64,000 bases of DNA from Eublepharis macularius. Taxonomy: Eukaryota > Chordata > Lepidosauria > Squamata > Eublepharidae. Below, one piece after another: positions 1 through 10,440 of the stretch. The stretch spans positions 124,097,464 through 124,161,463 of the forward strand of contig NC_072796.1 of NCBI RefSeq assembly GCF_028583425.1. Reading direction: 5' to 3'. The stretch's first letter is position 1, and each line of letters begins with the position of its first letter. Below the pieces are notes generated by a model. It worked only from the letters and a program-made list of their open reading frames with translations. It had not been told where the DNA came from and searched no databases. The position numbers and the translations under genes were made by a program.

Positions 1-544
1 TTATCTGTTCAGTCGTATACTCACAAAAATGGATATTTGTCTGGAATTATTCCTAGAATGTTTTAATGGTGCTTATGAGAGAGAATGGACAGCAAAAAGT
101 GTAAGGATTGTAATGGAACAGACAGTATTCATGGTGGATCCTTAGCACTGAAATATGTTTTATATGAACTGCCTTATACCAGATCAGAGCATCCCAACAA
201 TAGGAAGTTCTTTCCCAGCATCTGCTGCTTGAGGTCCTTTTACTGGAGACATTCAGGATCGAGCCTTGGACCTTCTGCATGTTAATCATGTTCTCTGCCA
301 TTGAACTGTGGACCATTCCACATTTGTGAACAAATCCACAAGTTCATCTTTGATATTTGTATGCTTGAACCAGTCACTTTGCAAAGAAGGGTTGCTGTGC
401 TTGCTCAGTCACATTAATGCATAGCTTCATAAGGCTTGCCACGTGGTTTGAATCTATGGATTTGGTGCATTTATTTGGTGCAAACTGCTACTTTCTTCTG
501 TTTGGAGGAGTTTTAGCTTTGTGACCTCTAGATTATCATTCCAG
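1..544. other. COL14A1 intron, 3' part
   Basis: Intron sequence upstream of the first visible collagen exon. It ends in the acceptor tatcattccag. I see no exon, RNA gene or recognisable repeat in it. The short open frames here lack splice signals and any family resemblance. Confidence 0.7.
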
Positions 545-640
545 GGACCAGATGGACTGCGTGGTGAAATCGGAGCTCCTGGCCCTCAAGGCCCTCCTGG
601 GCCACAGGGTCCAAGTGGACTTTCTATTCAAGGGCTTCCG
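545..640 (+). CDS. COL14A1: COL14A1 exon, COL2 triple helix with an interruption
   Basis: First visible coding exon of collagen alpha-1(XIV), 96 bp and 32 codons, phase 0 at both ends. The acceptor is cattccag and the donor is GTAGGT. It encodes Gly-X-Y triplets beginning [15 protein letters not shown] and ending [11 protein letters not shown]. The GLSIQ step breaks the Gly-X-Y register; as I remember it, human COL14A1 carries the same break near GLSIQG. Collagen XIV is a secreted extracellular-matrix FACIT collagen that sits on the surface of type I collagen fibrils. Upstream exons (fibronectin III, von Willebrand A and laminin-G-like domains in the family) lie before this window. Confidence 0.95.
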
Positions 641-1296
641 GTAGGTTCTTAAACTGAAGGCAACTAAGGTCTTATTCACCTTGCAGTTAAAAATTTGGGA
701 TTTTATTAAAACAAGGAGAGACTTGAGTTGTAGAAAGCAGATTGTGTTATCCCATTTAGAATACTCTGATTCAAGAATCTTTAAAAGTCTTTTCATATGA
801 CTGAAAATAACCTAGATTTGTCTTTTGTGTAATACTGATGCTTGGTCCAGTGCAGTGTCAGCATCATTTTTTATACTAATATCCAAATGGCCCTGATCTG
901 ATACTTAAATTTGGAGACTGGAGCCATGAACAAACAAGACAGATCTTCCAACACACCTGAAAAATGCCCTAAGTTTGTAGAAAAATCTGAAATCTAAAAA
1001 AAAGGGTTTTAAAAAACCCAAAATGATAAAAGGAGCATCTGTAGCTTTAAATAGATGCCCTCAGTGGCTGTTGCTAGGCAACCGCAACAGTTTAGTCAGT
1101 ATTCCAGGCTTGGTTTCTGTCAGGAAAAGGCAGGGAAAGGGGACAGGGCCCTTTCTCTTTCTTTTTCTATTTGGACTTTGAGGTCAGGGGGCCAGGTCCA
1201 GAAACAACCACCAGGTGACTTGATACCACATGACTTGCATGACTCAGCCAGGATTGGCTGCTTGCTACAGTTCAACAGCAGCCCCCCTGCTCCCAA

Positions 1297-1535
1297 GCCA
1301 GTGTAGTGTAGTGTAGTGTTTAGAGTTGCAGAGTAGGATATGGGAGACCCAGGTTTGAATCATCGGTCTGCTGTGGAAGCTCACTGGGTGACTTTGATCC
1401 AGTGTCATACTCGCAGCTTAACCTACTTCTCAGGGTTGTTTTGAGGATAATATGGAGGCAAGGTGAATTATATAAGTTGCTTTGTGGAGAAAGTCAATAT
1501 ATAAATGAAGTAGATAAATAATAAATATAGGTGAA
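1297..1535 (+). mobile_element. Old tRNA-derived SINE copy
   Basis: A diverged SINE. It contains a B-box-like stretch (cccaggtttgaatcatc) followed by the ctgggtgactttgatccagt and cttctcagggttgttttgaggataat segments also seen in the better copies at 8560 and 31161. It starts in a small TGTAGTG tandem run and ends in an AT-rich tail near 1535. The boundaries are approximate. Confidence 0.6.
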
Positions 1536-1751
1536 GATGAGGGCAGATAAAAGGTAAGGTGTATAGAGGGTTTGAAGGAGAGAAGGATGTAGGAAACGGT
1601 AAGCATATAGAGGCTGCCAAGAGGAGGGGAAGAGGAAGGTAAAGGGATAAAGGGAAAAATGAAGTACCTCCTCTTCAAGTCTTTGCTGGGTTCCCACCAC
1701 ACAACAGAGCCCAGGTGAACAGACACCACACAACAGGACCATAGGGGAAAG

Positions 1752-1890
1752 GCTGGTGTGTGGAGGAGGGGGAAAGATGGAAGATGGGGGACAGACAAAG
1801 GAGGGTGGGAAGGACAGAAGGAAACAGGAAAAGGGGAAGAGGCTATGAGGAGGCAAGGAAGGGAAAGAGGACATGGTGGGGGAGGGGAAA
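1752..1890 (+). repeat. Polypurine-rich tract
   Basis: About 140 bases that are mostly A and G, including several G-runs. A second purine-rich stretch lies at 1615-1670. The long open frames on the opposite strand here come from this composition (a Pro/Ser/Leu-rich translation) and are not genes. Confidence 0.7.
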
Positions 1891-1997
1891 ACGAGATATC
1901 CCTCACAAGTCCTTGTGGGTCCCCCACTTTTAATACCCTAGTTCCAGAAAGATTGGAGTCCCCATCTCAATCTGCTTTCCTCTCCTAAAGAAGACTA

Positions 1998-2361
1998 AGA
2001 GTCTTTCTATATGATACTTCTTACAGGAGGATGCTCAAGTGAAGGGAGACACAATATTGAAAGCCAAAGTTTGAGAAGCCAAAGTTTGAAAGCCAAAGGC
2101 TCTATTGATTTCCCCTCTCCACAGGAGGGTCGTTTGAAAAGACAAAGCCCTATTGCTCCTCAAAGGGTTTGTTAGTTGCATCTAATTAACAAACCCTCTG
2201 AGGAGCATCTCTGCCTGCTGTCTTTTTAAACTACCCTTTTGTAGAGAGGAGAAATTGACAGAGCCTTCCATTCTGTCTTTTTAAACTACACATCCTGGCT
2301 AAGATTGTGCCTCCTTTCACTTGAGCATCCTAGTGTAAGAGTATCATGTAGAGAGACTCTC
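1998..2361. repeat. Diverged foldback element
   Basis: The left end (aagagtctttctatatgata...) and the right end (...tatcatgtagagagactct) are inverted copies of each other. The next segments also pair: ggatgctcaagtgaa near 2038 and ttcacttgagcatcc near 2317. The arms are imperfect, about 80% by eye near the tips. It is probably a non-autonomous DNA transposon, but I could not define a target-site duplication. Confidence 0.55.
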
Positions 2362-2511
2362 AGTCAAGATGAGAGAGACTTTTCCTGACAGGTCCTAAGC
2401 AGCAAGATCCAGAGCTAAGCCCACTTTTGTCTCTCCTTTCATTCTTACCTGTTTTATTGCCTCACATAAAGAACCACGACAACAACAAAAGGGAAGCTCC
2501 CGGAAAAGCAC

Positions 2512-2965
2512 GTGAAACACAAACCGGAGAGCAATGCAAATTGTAATATATCAAATTATTTAATTAAAGTGCAAAAGTGCAAAGTTGTGCAACACGATTC
2601 ACAGAATATACACTTGACTAAAGAGGTCTGTCGCAGAAAACAATCACAAATTCATATATATACACAATCAAAAATGGAGAGTGCACAATCGGGGGAAAGG
2701 CAGTCCATGTGTCCAGAAATGGAATTAATAATGGCTAGTTTTGTCTTATTAATTCCATTTCTGGACACATGGACTGCCTTTCCCCCAATTGTGCACTCTC
2801 CATTTTTGATTGTGTATATATATGAATTTGTGATTGTTTTCTGCGACAGACCTCTTTAGTCAAGTGTATATTCTGTGAATCGTGTTGCACAACTTTGCAC
2901 TTTTGCACTTTAATTAAATAATTTGATATATTACGATTTGCATTGCTCTCCGGTTTGTGTTTCAC
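2512..2965. repeat. Large near-perfect foldback, 220-bp arms
   Basis: The left arm (2512-2731) and right arm (2746-2965) are inverted copies with only a couple of differences, separated by a 14-base loop. The same peptide can therefore be read from both strands (KHKPESNAN... start). This is an artefact of the symmetry, not a gene. The direct repeat TCACATAAAGAACCA occurs at 2462-2476 and 2962-2976. It may be a target-site duplication around an insertion, although the right copy overlaps the arm tip. I do not recognise the family. Confidence 0.85.
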
Positions 2966-3026
2966 ATAAAGAACCAAACAAATTGAACCCAATACCTGTA
3001 CTTTTGCAAGGTTCTAATAATATATG

Positions 3027-3223
3027 CAGGGCTTTTTTTCAGCTGGAACGCAGTGGAATGGAGTTCCGGAACCTCTAGAAAATGGTCACATGGCTGGTGG
3101 CCCTGCAATCTAAACCCCCCTCTGTTTGGAGATCAGGGGGGCGGGGCCACCAGCCATGTGACCATTTTCTCCGAGGGCAACCCACTGAGTTCCACCACCT
3201 CTTTTCCCAGAAAAAAAGCCCTG
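3027..3223. mobile_element. hAT-type MITE, family A, short copy
   Basis: Terminal inverted repeats CAGGGCTTTTTTTC and the complementary GAAAAAAAGCCCTG. Long inner arms contain ggtcacatggctggtggccc and its complement. At 197 bp it lacks the central part seen in the copies at 7141, 28010, 39312 and 46031. The flanks aatatatg and tatctatg match at 6 of 8 positions, consistent with a decayed 8-bp target duplication. Confidence 0.85.
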
Positions 3224-3319
3224 TATCTATGTTATATGTCTAGGATTTATTTACATTTCAAACTAAGGGGAATGATTCAGCCAAAATTAAGCAAAGTTCA
3301 GTCCTCCTGATTTAAATGG

Positions 3320-3471
3320 CAAACTTGAGTTCAACAGCACCTTAAAGACCAACAAGGTTTCCAGGGTATAAGCTTTCAAGTGTCAAAGCTGCCTTTGTCA
3401 GAATTTTGCTACAGACCAAGAGGGCTCCCCACCTGAAACTGCTACAGACCAAGAGGGCTCCCCACCTGAAA
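3320..3471. mobile_element. Hairpin retroposon copy with 13-bp TSD
   Basis: The insertion is bounded by CTGATTTAAATGG at 3307-3319 and 3472-3484. It contains the segment agcaccttaaagaccaacaa and a 33-bp unit repeated exactly in tandem (3408-3440 and 3441-3473). The long TSD points to LINE-type target-primed insertion. The family is shared with 14898, 35151, 37348 and 48412. Confidence 0.75.
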
Positions 3472-3731
3472 CTGATTTAAATGGGTCAGAGATAAGCATC
3501 TTCCTAACTCCGTCTTCCACTGAAATCTGTGGAATTTAAAAGCATTTGATTTTGGCTTGAGTTTACCGCATGTTTGTAACTTGTTCTGTAGTATATCCTT
3601 TTCCAGCAAAAAGTCCATAGCAGAAAGTTTTGTCCATTGCATAAATGAAAAAAAATCTGAAATGATGTGGTGGTGATAGCGGGAGGAAATAAACCATTCA
3701 TTTGTTTAATTCTGCAATCGTTAATCACCAG

Positions 3732-3785
3732 GGACCAACTGGTGAAAAAGGAGAAAAGGGAGAAGATGGTCGTGCTGGCATACAG
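3732..3785 (+). CDS. COL14A1: COL14A1 exon, COL2 triple helix
   Basis: A 54-bp, 18-codon exon, the classic collagen exon size, phase 0 at both ends. Acceptor tcaccag, donor GTAACT. It encodes GPTGEKGEKGEDGRAGIQ, six uninterrupted Gly-X-Y triplets rich in Glu and Lys. It joins in frame to the exons at 545 and 4617. Confidence 0.95.
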
Positions 3786-4616
3786 GTAACTTCTGTGCTA
3801 ATCAGTTATTGTTTAATAGATAGTTTTAAATATGGACTCTGCAGGACCTATGTCAGGCACTAGATCATTCAGAATTGTAGGTACCCATACAGGAGTGGAT
3901 TGGCCCTTTAGCTTTCTGGGGAAATTCCTACTGATCCGCTGCCCTGGAGAGCCATTGGCAGCTTGGAGCAAGCCAAGCCAGGCCCACGCACCCCCCATCT
4001 ATTTGACAAGGAAGAATTCTTTAAAATTCACAGGAAATACCTTGCTCTTATGAGCCTTTCTTTAGCGAAAGCTAACACTGTAGAAATGCTGTGAGAGTAA
4101 ATGAGAATAGGATGTGAATCACATGTATGAGGAAGGTGTATATTAGGAGTATCTAATTTGAGTAGTGTTGATGTGTATATGAATAGTTGCGTATACAAAT
4201 TAGTAAAAGGAAAATGGCCACAGAGGAAGTTCAGCGTGACATATCCACAACTTTGGGCGGGTCTCCATTTATCTTCATGCAAAACAAACCTGAATCTCCA
4301 TTACAAGAAGACATGGGCCAATTTCATACTTCGTTAAAATCACACATCGTGCAGCACTCATTGAACATTAGCATCTTTATGGCACGATTTCTGACATCAT
4401 CATGCCACAAAAACAGAATCATGATGAGGTGACGTCAGAAAGCACGCCATGAAGATGCCACCATTCCATGAGTGTTGTGCAATGTTGCACGAAGTTAACA
4501 ATGTGAAAACGGCCACGGCTGCTTTAATTGCCACAAAGATATGAGTATTTTTAAAAATATTTCAATTTGTGCCTGTTTTGAAATGCATTACCTGCCTTGC
4601 TGCCTTTTCTACACAG
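3786..4616. other. COL14A1 intron
   Basis: An 831-bp intron from GTAACT to tctacacag. Around 4326-4500 there are loosely inverted segments (cacatcgtgcagcactcattg against ccatgagtgttgtgcaatgt), perhaps an old foldback repeat. I see nothing else. Confidence 0.7.
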
Positions 4617-4670
4617 GGTGTCATGGGACCATCGGGACCCCCAGGACGAGATGGAAGCCAAGGCCAAAGG
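4617..4670 (+). CDS. COL14A1: COL14A1 exon, COL2 triple helix
   Basis: A 54-bp, 18-codon exon with acceptor tctacacag and donor GTAAGG, phase 0 at both ends. It encodes GVMGPSGPPGRDGSQGQR, all Gly-X-Y. This matches the order of the human protein (GRDGSPGQR as I remember it), so no exon is missing before the next one 15 kb away. Confidence 0.95.
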
Positions 4671-4924
4671 GTAAGGCGAAATGAACACAAGGCTGAGCCA
4701 TTGACTGATAACAATTGGCTTGCTACTTCTGTTTCTTAGACACACTTATTTTGGGTCATATATGTGATTTCACTCACCTTTCAGTCCACTCTTCCCCCCC
4801 CCCCCCAAAAAAACCAGGGCTTCTCTGACCCAGTTCTGTACTTAAGATCTCAGTAGTCAGGTCTGCCATTTTCTTGTCTTTTTCATCCAACGTAGAACAT
4901 GCAGCATGCCAGTGTGCTGCTGTT

Positions 4925-5925
4925 AGAATCCAACCTTGGTCAAATCCACATTACTCATTCTAAGTCGCATGTTCCCCGCATTCCCCACGCAATCCCGAGT
5001 GCCGGTCACATTACCTCATTAAACAGACGCATTTCATTCGCATTTCTCCCGAATATGTGGTCACAGGTTTTCAACGGGAGTTTCACGGTGGCCGTGAACG
5101 GGCCAATGCGCAATTTACGTGGTTTTTTTAAAAACCACCCCCCTTCCTGTCTCTCCGGCCGTTCTGAGAGTTCCTGTTGGCTGATTCAACTTGCAAGTGC
5201 TCCGTAGTCTGCAAAAGACTGTTTTTGACTTCATAGCATTGGATTTATTGATTATGCTGTTTCTGAATCAAATCTGGTAGTTTGAAAAATCATTTTGGGG
5301 TGAATCCATCCTCAGAACGGACTCGCGAAACTTCCTTTTTAACTGTTTTTTATTTTTTTATATTACTGTAATATCAAAATTACGAAATATCGAAATAATG
5401 ACACTCCAAGGAAGTGAAACTTCAGTAAAATTCAGGCACTGAACTGTCCTGCATAGGAAATGCCCACGAAAGCTTCCCACATGCTTCCAAATTTCCAAAA
5501 AAGAAACGGGAGAGAGCCATCAGTGCTGTCAGTGGGGGAAAGAGAGGCATCATTATCTTCAGTGATGTTTCTTTATAAGGCAAGATCGAAATAACGGAAA
5601 AATGCGCTAAAATTTTTTTTAAAAAATGGGCGGGGAAAAAAGATCCCGCCCCCAAAAGCAGTTTTTGAGCGGCCATGTGACCGGAGAGACGCACGAGAAA
5701 GACGGATTCTAAGACTTTGTTGTTGTCCTATTTTACTTCTGTGCATTGTTTTTGTTTGTTTGTTTGGTTTAAAAAAAATAAATTAAAAAAAAAAAAAGAA
5801 AGACGGATTGGAAGCAGGAATGTGAACGAAGAGGAAAAAATCGCAGATTGGAGGCAAACGGAAGATATCCGATAAACATGCGGGTAATGGGTGAATGTGG
5901 ATTTGACCCTTGTCTCATGTCCCCT
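4925..5925. repeat. Diverged inverted-repeat element
   Basis: The outer segments pair in inverse orientation: gtcaaatccacatt at 4939-4952 with its complement at 5894-5907, and ccggtcacat at 5002-5011 with its complement at 5675-5684. The arms are much diverged between these anchors. It is probably an old DNA transposon. A small retroposon has inserted into it (5709-5796). The exact ends are not defined. Confidence 0.45.
5709..5796 (+). mobile_element. Short retroposed fragment with A-rich tail and 13-bp TSD
   Basis: An 88-bp insertion ending in an A-rich tail, flanked by AGAAAGACGGATT at 5696-5708 and 5797-5809. The tail and TSD are hallmarks of LINE-mediated retroposition. The body is too short to assign to a family. 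Confidence 0.8.
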
Positions 5926-5943
5926 GTCTGCCATAGTCACTCT

Positions 5944-6502
5944 CAGGGGTCACTTCATAGAAAAAGAGCTGGAGGAACTCATTAGCATACCTCATTAGTC
6001 TATGAGCGGAACTACAAGTGACAAAAGGCACAGGTTGGACACTTGTCAGCTTCCCTCAAGTTTTGATGGGAAATGTAGGCATCCTAGTCTTGCAGCTTGG
6101 CTCTCTGACTGCTGTCCAATGGACGTTTCAACTGTCACTTGTCCAACATTCCACCAAGCTGCCTACATTTCCCATCAAAACTTGAGGGAAGCTGACAAGT
6201 GTCCAACCTATGCACTTTGTCACTTGTAGTTCCGCTCTATGTCATGCCCCTTGACATCACTAGAAGTGTATCATTAGCATAACTGATTTGCATATGCCAC
6301 ACCCCCTGCATCACCTAACCTGGCTGTTTTGGACCCAATCCTGGCCAAAATGGCAAAAAGGGGCTGAAAATGGCCAAAAAGAGGCCCAAAATGGTCAGGA
6401 TTGGGCCGCTGCTGAGCAGGAGAGTGATCCACCTGATATGTGACCTCTTTGAGGAACTGTTGGAACTGTGTTCCTGCACGTTCCCCCTCAAAATGAGCCC
6501 TG
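5944..6502 (+). mobile_element. hAT-type MITE, family B, with nested insertion
   Basis: It begins CAGGGGTCACTTC and ends GAAATGAGCCCTG-like (aaatgagccctg), flanked by an exact 8-bp TSD GTCACTCT at 5936-5943 and 6503-6510. The body carries cattagcat repeats near one end and ggcccaaaatggc-type repeats inside, as in the copies at 18106, 31976 and 40102. It is about 120 bp longer than its siblings because of the element at 6004-6237. No transposase frame is present. Confidence 0.9.
6004..6237. mobile_element. Foldback MITE, Harbinger-like, nested in family B
   Basis: Terminal inverted repeats GAGCGGAACTACAAGTGAC and complement, flanked by TAT at 6001-6003 and 6238-6240. The 3-bp duplication and the TIR shared with copies at 21089 and 21990 (CTACAAGTGAC core) suggest the PIF/Harbinger superfamily. 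The interior is also palindromic (ccctcaagttttgatgggaa and complement). It has no coding capacity. Confidence 0.85.
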
Positions 6503-7140
6503 GTCACTCTTTTCAGTCCAGCCTATATCCCAGGGTTGTGAGGAGAAAGAGGAGAAAAAGACTATCTATAACACCTTGAGCTGTTTGGAGGATAAAAATG
6601 AAATGAAAAAAATGGTTTGAATATTGATGATGATGACATTGTATAAACAGCAGAAACAGCCATGGTAGCAAGTCTGATGGCAAAATAAGAACCTGAATAC
6701 CACTTTTCCTGAGTTGTTATGACAGGCTTCTTATATAGTCCACCTTCCTCATTGAGTGGATTACAAGACTTTAAAAACAATGCCAGTATAATAAATACAA
6801 CAAATAATGTAATACAGCTAGAGGGCAATGAGACAAAAGAGTATAATTGAATTCAATAAATGATGCAATATGAAGAGCTGCCTAATTTTTTTTCAGACGT
6901 TAAAAACTATAACTCTATTCATTCTATAACTCTATTCATTCCTCCTGAACAATTCTGTTTGAATACTACCATGATCCATGTATTAAAATTCCCTCCTGAA
7001 CGATTTCATTTTATATATTCTGTGGAACAATGCAAGTGTTGGGAGCCTTTCTGATCTTATCTGGCAGGCCATTCCACCAGGCGGGGGTCACAACAGAGAC
7101 AGCTCAGGTATGGGCTGCTGTTGACCTGACCACTTCACTG

Positions 7141-7401
7141 CAGGGCTTTTTTTCTGGGAAAAGAGGTGGCGGAACTCAGTGGGTTGCCCTTGGAGAAAAT
7201 GGTCACATGGCTGGTGGCCCCGCCCCCTGATCTCCAGACAGAGGGGAGTTTAGATTGCCCTCCGCACCACTGGAGCGGCGTGGAGGGCAATCTAACCTCC
7301 CCTCTGTCTGGAGATCAGGGGGTGGGGCCACCAGCCATGTGACCATTTTCAAGAGGTTCCGGAACTCCGTTCTACCACGTTCCTGCTGAAAAAAAGCCCT
7401 G
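7141..7401. mobile_element. hAT-type MITE, family A
   Basis: A 261-bp foldback with ends CAGGGCTTTTTTTC and GAAAAAAAGCCCTG and arms over 100 bp that pair along ggtcacatggctggtggccc. No clear 8-bp target duplication is visible at this copy. Confidence 0.85.
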
Positions 7402-8149
7402 GCTGTATGGCACCTTGAGGCGCTTCAGACGTCGCTGGTTCTCTGCAAGGTTCAGTTTAATGTTCCTTCTGTTGTTTCTTTTTTACCTTAAGTATTTTTG
7501 TTCCAAATATACAATCAAATGCAAAGTGTAACTGAAGGGGCATGGAGAACATTCACTAGCAATTTTCTATAATCTGTTTACAAGGTTATTTTTTTCTCTT
7601 TTTTCTGTTTCTTTTGGTTTTTAATCTCCGGATTATTTTCTGTCTCTTTCCCTCTTTCCTTTAATCTCATTTTTTTACTGGTTCCTCTAATGAGGAAGCA
7701 ATGGTAACATATTCTCTAAATCAACAAGAGGAAACCAAACAGATCGGTTTCATGATGGATTGCACGTTCTATAAAATATAGTTGAGGAGAGCTTGAATTG
7801 CACGTTAAAGACTGATTTGAAACCGAGTCAAAAATCTGTTTTCTGTTAATGAAATAAACTCCCTAAAGAGTTTGGCGCTTAGTATCCCTAACAGTGTGTT
7901 TAACCATATCTAGTGACAGAATCAAATAAATCTACGTTCCAAAATCATATTAAAGAAATGTTCCTAAACATCCATTTAAATCAGGAGAGCCAATTTCACG
8001 AGGTATTTTTGGTAGTGGGCTGCCAAGCTTGAGTTCTGAGGCATGCTTACGTGGAAATCTTGTAGATTCATGGAGCATAGGTCCATCATGGCTACGAACA
8101 ACTGTGAGTAAAGGAAACCTCCATATACAGAACTCAGTAAACCTCTGAA

Positions 8150-8300
8150 TACCAGCGCTAGGAGGCCGCATCAAGGGAAGGCCTCACCTCCGTGCCTTGT
8201 TTGTGGGTTCCTCCAGGGCAACCGGCTGGCTGCTGTGTGAAACATGATTCTGGACTAGATGAATCACCGACCTGGCACAGCTTCTTATGTTCTTACATTA
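8150..8300 (+). mobile_element. LINE 3'-end fragment, CR1/L2-like
   Basis: It contains the segment tggctgctgtgtgaaacatg followed by ctggactagatgaatc and ends in cttcttatgttcttac. The same segment, reversed, occurs at 27832, 35728 and 46455. This pattern is a common reptile LINE 3' tail. I assign it to the CR1/L2 group by general resemblance only. Confidence 0.6.
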
Positions 8301-8559
8301 TTCAAATTAGTGGGGTGACCCTCTGTCGTCCTAAGTTTGTGCTTGCAATATTAGGAAGAAGTCCTTGGGTTTTGAACCCTTTCTTTCTTGTCTCCCCACA
8401 CGGTGATTACATTATCAGTTCCCTGTGAAGTAGGTCACCTGACTCTGTGGGAATAAACTAGGGCCAGTTCTCCAAGAATTATGACTCATCTCCAGAATAC
8501 AGACATCAGTTCCCCTCGAGGAAACAACAGGTTCTGAGAGCAGTCTGTATGGCATCACG

Positions 8560-8817
8560 AGAGCCAGTTTGGTTTAGTGGTAAAGAGCGTGGGACTCTAA
8601 TCTGGAGAATTGGGTTTGATTCCCCACTCCTCTGCTTCAAGCCAGCTGGGTGACCTTGGATCAGTCACAGCTCTTTCTGAGCTCTCTCAGCCCCCCCACC
8701 TCACAGGGTGATTGTTGTGAAGATGATAATAACACACTTTGTAAACCACTCTGAGTGTGGCATTAAGTTGTCCTGAATGGTATTATATAAATCAAATGTT
8801 ATTTTTGTTGTTGTTAT
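8560..8817 (+). mobile_element. tRNA-derived SINE, squamate type
   Basis: Head agagccagtttggtttagtg resembles an RNA polymerase III A box (tggtttagtggtaaagagc) and gggtttgattccccac resembles a B box. A conserved body follows (ctgggtgaccttggatcagt, cctcacagggtgattgttgt) and then an AT-rich tail. It resembles the Squam1/Sauria-type SINEs of lizards. Other copies are at 31161, 36831 (minus) and 55906. Confidence 0.85.
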
Positions 8818-9206
8818 ATCCCTGCTGAGTTTCCTCGCCTCCTCATACTCTACCCTTTCCAGGCTCCCTCCCTCTCAGATCTCCAGGAATTTCCCAAACC
8901 GGAGGGGCAGCCCTAGATAGAACCAGCTTTTTGGGGGGGGGTCCTTTCCCACACCTCTGAGGAGGTCCTATGTCCAAATAATTTTGGATCACCTCAGTTC
9001 CATCACTATGTTAGAATCATATTGAAGAAGGCAGGGGGAAGAATGCAACCAAGCCTAAAGCTTGCTCCCAGATTCATTGTTCTTAGTTTTTTCTGCAGGA
9101 TGAGTATGATCTCACTCAGTCTTTACTTCCCAGGGGATAAAGATTGAATTGGAAACCTGTAATCCTTAACCCATTTTGGGTGGAATAATTCCAGAAAGCT
9201 GTGTTA

Positions 9207-9669
9207 GAGCCAAACTAGACTTTACTTTTTTTCATGAGTTTGCCAGGGACTCAACTCTTGTTCTCCACAGCTACATAGCAGTTGTGGGGAATGGCTTCTA
9301 AAAGAGTAAAGGGCCCGAACATGCTTGGAACACTGCTACAGGGGGAGGAAAGGCCTGTGTCTCTCTCCCAAGCCGTTTTCCTGTACAAAAAGTGAGGGGA
9401 GGTATTTTCCTGTTTTTGCTGCTTCATGTGCACAAATACTCCACATTGGAGCAGTAAAAATGGGGCAATAACTCCTCCTGCACTGTGCTTTGCATGGGAA
9501 AAAGGGTTTGAGGGGAAGACAGGAGCTCTTCCTCCCTCTGTGGTCGTGTTCCAAACCCATTTGGCCTGTCCTTTTTAAAGAAGCGATTCCCTGTAGCAGC
9601 TGCGTGGCTGCGGGAAACATGAGTTGGGTGGGTCCCTGGTGAACTTGCGAAAAAAGTCTAGTTTGGCTC
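9207..9669. mobile_element. Foldback MITE, Harbinger-like
   Basis: Terminal inverted repeats GAGCCAAACTAGACTTT and complement, flanked by TTA at 9204-9206 and 9670-9672, the TWA-type target typical of PIF/Harbinger elements. The interior arms also pair (tgttttccatgca-like segments and their complements). Frames crossing it are not genes. Confidence 0.85.
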
Positions 9670-10276
9670 TTAGTTTGTAGCGGTGGGGATGGGGGGGGGA
9701 GGGTTGCATCTGATGAATTGAGCTCTATCCCAGGGAAGCTTATTCCGGAAAAATGTTGTGTGTCTAAAGTGCCACTGGACATCCTGATTTCATTTTCTAT
9801 GCAAACAGTCCATTGAAGCTCATCATTTAACTGAACTGAGGTTTCATCAAGCATGTGGGACTAATAAAATGAATAATGTGTATAGAATTTCTATATTTTC
9901 CTGTGTGAAAACGTTGTATCTGTTACGCCACAATTAAATGTGTTTGGAAGGCACTACAGCATTCATCGATGGCTTGGTTCACATTGATTGTTAAACTACA
10001 CTTTGTCATTAAATAAGAAAGGCTTGGGCTTCTGTATTTTCCCTCTCCTTCCTCATGCTCCAGTTTGATCCCGTTTAAGGCTAACCATAAGTTACCATGC
10101 TGCCTGAACTGGCAAACTGTGTTTATGCACTTACCATCTAAACCAAAACTGGAAACCACAATCAAACGGGCAGTCAAAGAACTTGGCAGTTTAGATGTAA
10201 CAACAAATGTAACTTCATTCCACTAAAGTTGGAATGAAGGGAACATAAGGCAAGCATATGTGCTCAGAACCGGAGG

Positions 10277-10440
10277 AGGATCTGAGAGACCCGGCCTTGA
10301 ATTCTCACTCTGCTATGGAAGCTAGTTGGTCAGTCGCTCTCTCAGCTCTACTTACCTCCCAGTATTGCTGTTGGGAGGACATAACGGAGGAAGGAAGAAT
10401 GATATTGTAAGCCAGTTTGAGTCTCCATTGGGATATAACA
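10277..10440 (+). mobile_element. Old tRNA-derived SINE copy
   Basis: A diverged copy with gagacccggccttgaattctc (B-box-like), agttggtcagtcgctctctc and cagtattgctgttgggagga segments in the same order as the SINE at 1297. It ends near gggatataacacc. The boundaries are approximate. Confidence 0.55.

Larger units (their letters stand above)
641..3731. other. COL14A1 intron with foldback repeats
   Basis: A 3.1-kb intron, GTAGGT to tcaccag. It holds an old tRNA-like SINE, a polypurine stretch, a diverged foldback, a near-perfect 454-bp foldback, one hAT-type MITE and a short retroposon, all listed separately. I see nothing recognisable in 641-1295. Confidence 0.8.

Noticed and set aside
1430..1927. 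Long minus-strand frame of 165 codons
   Set aside because: Comes from the purine-rich strand; the translation is low-complexity Ser/Pro/Leu, with no domain or splice context.
2512..2992. Similar proteins readable from both strands
   Set aside because: A direct effect of the near-perfect foldback; no start, stop or codon pattern suggests coding.
8560..8640. True tRNA gene
   Set aside because: Promoter boxes are present but the cloverleaf is not; a SINE body follows.
9336..9854. Minus-strand frame of 172 codons
   Set aside because: Runs across a Harbinger-like foldback and its flank; the translation has no known domain.
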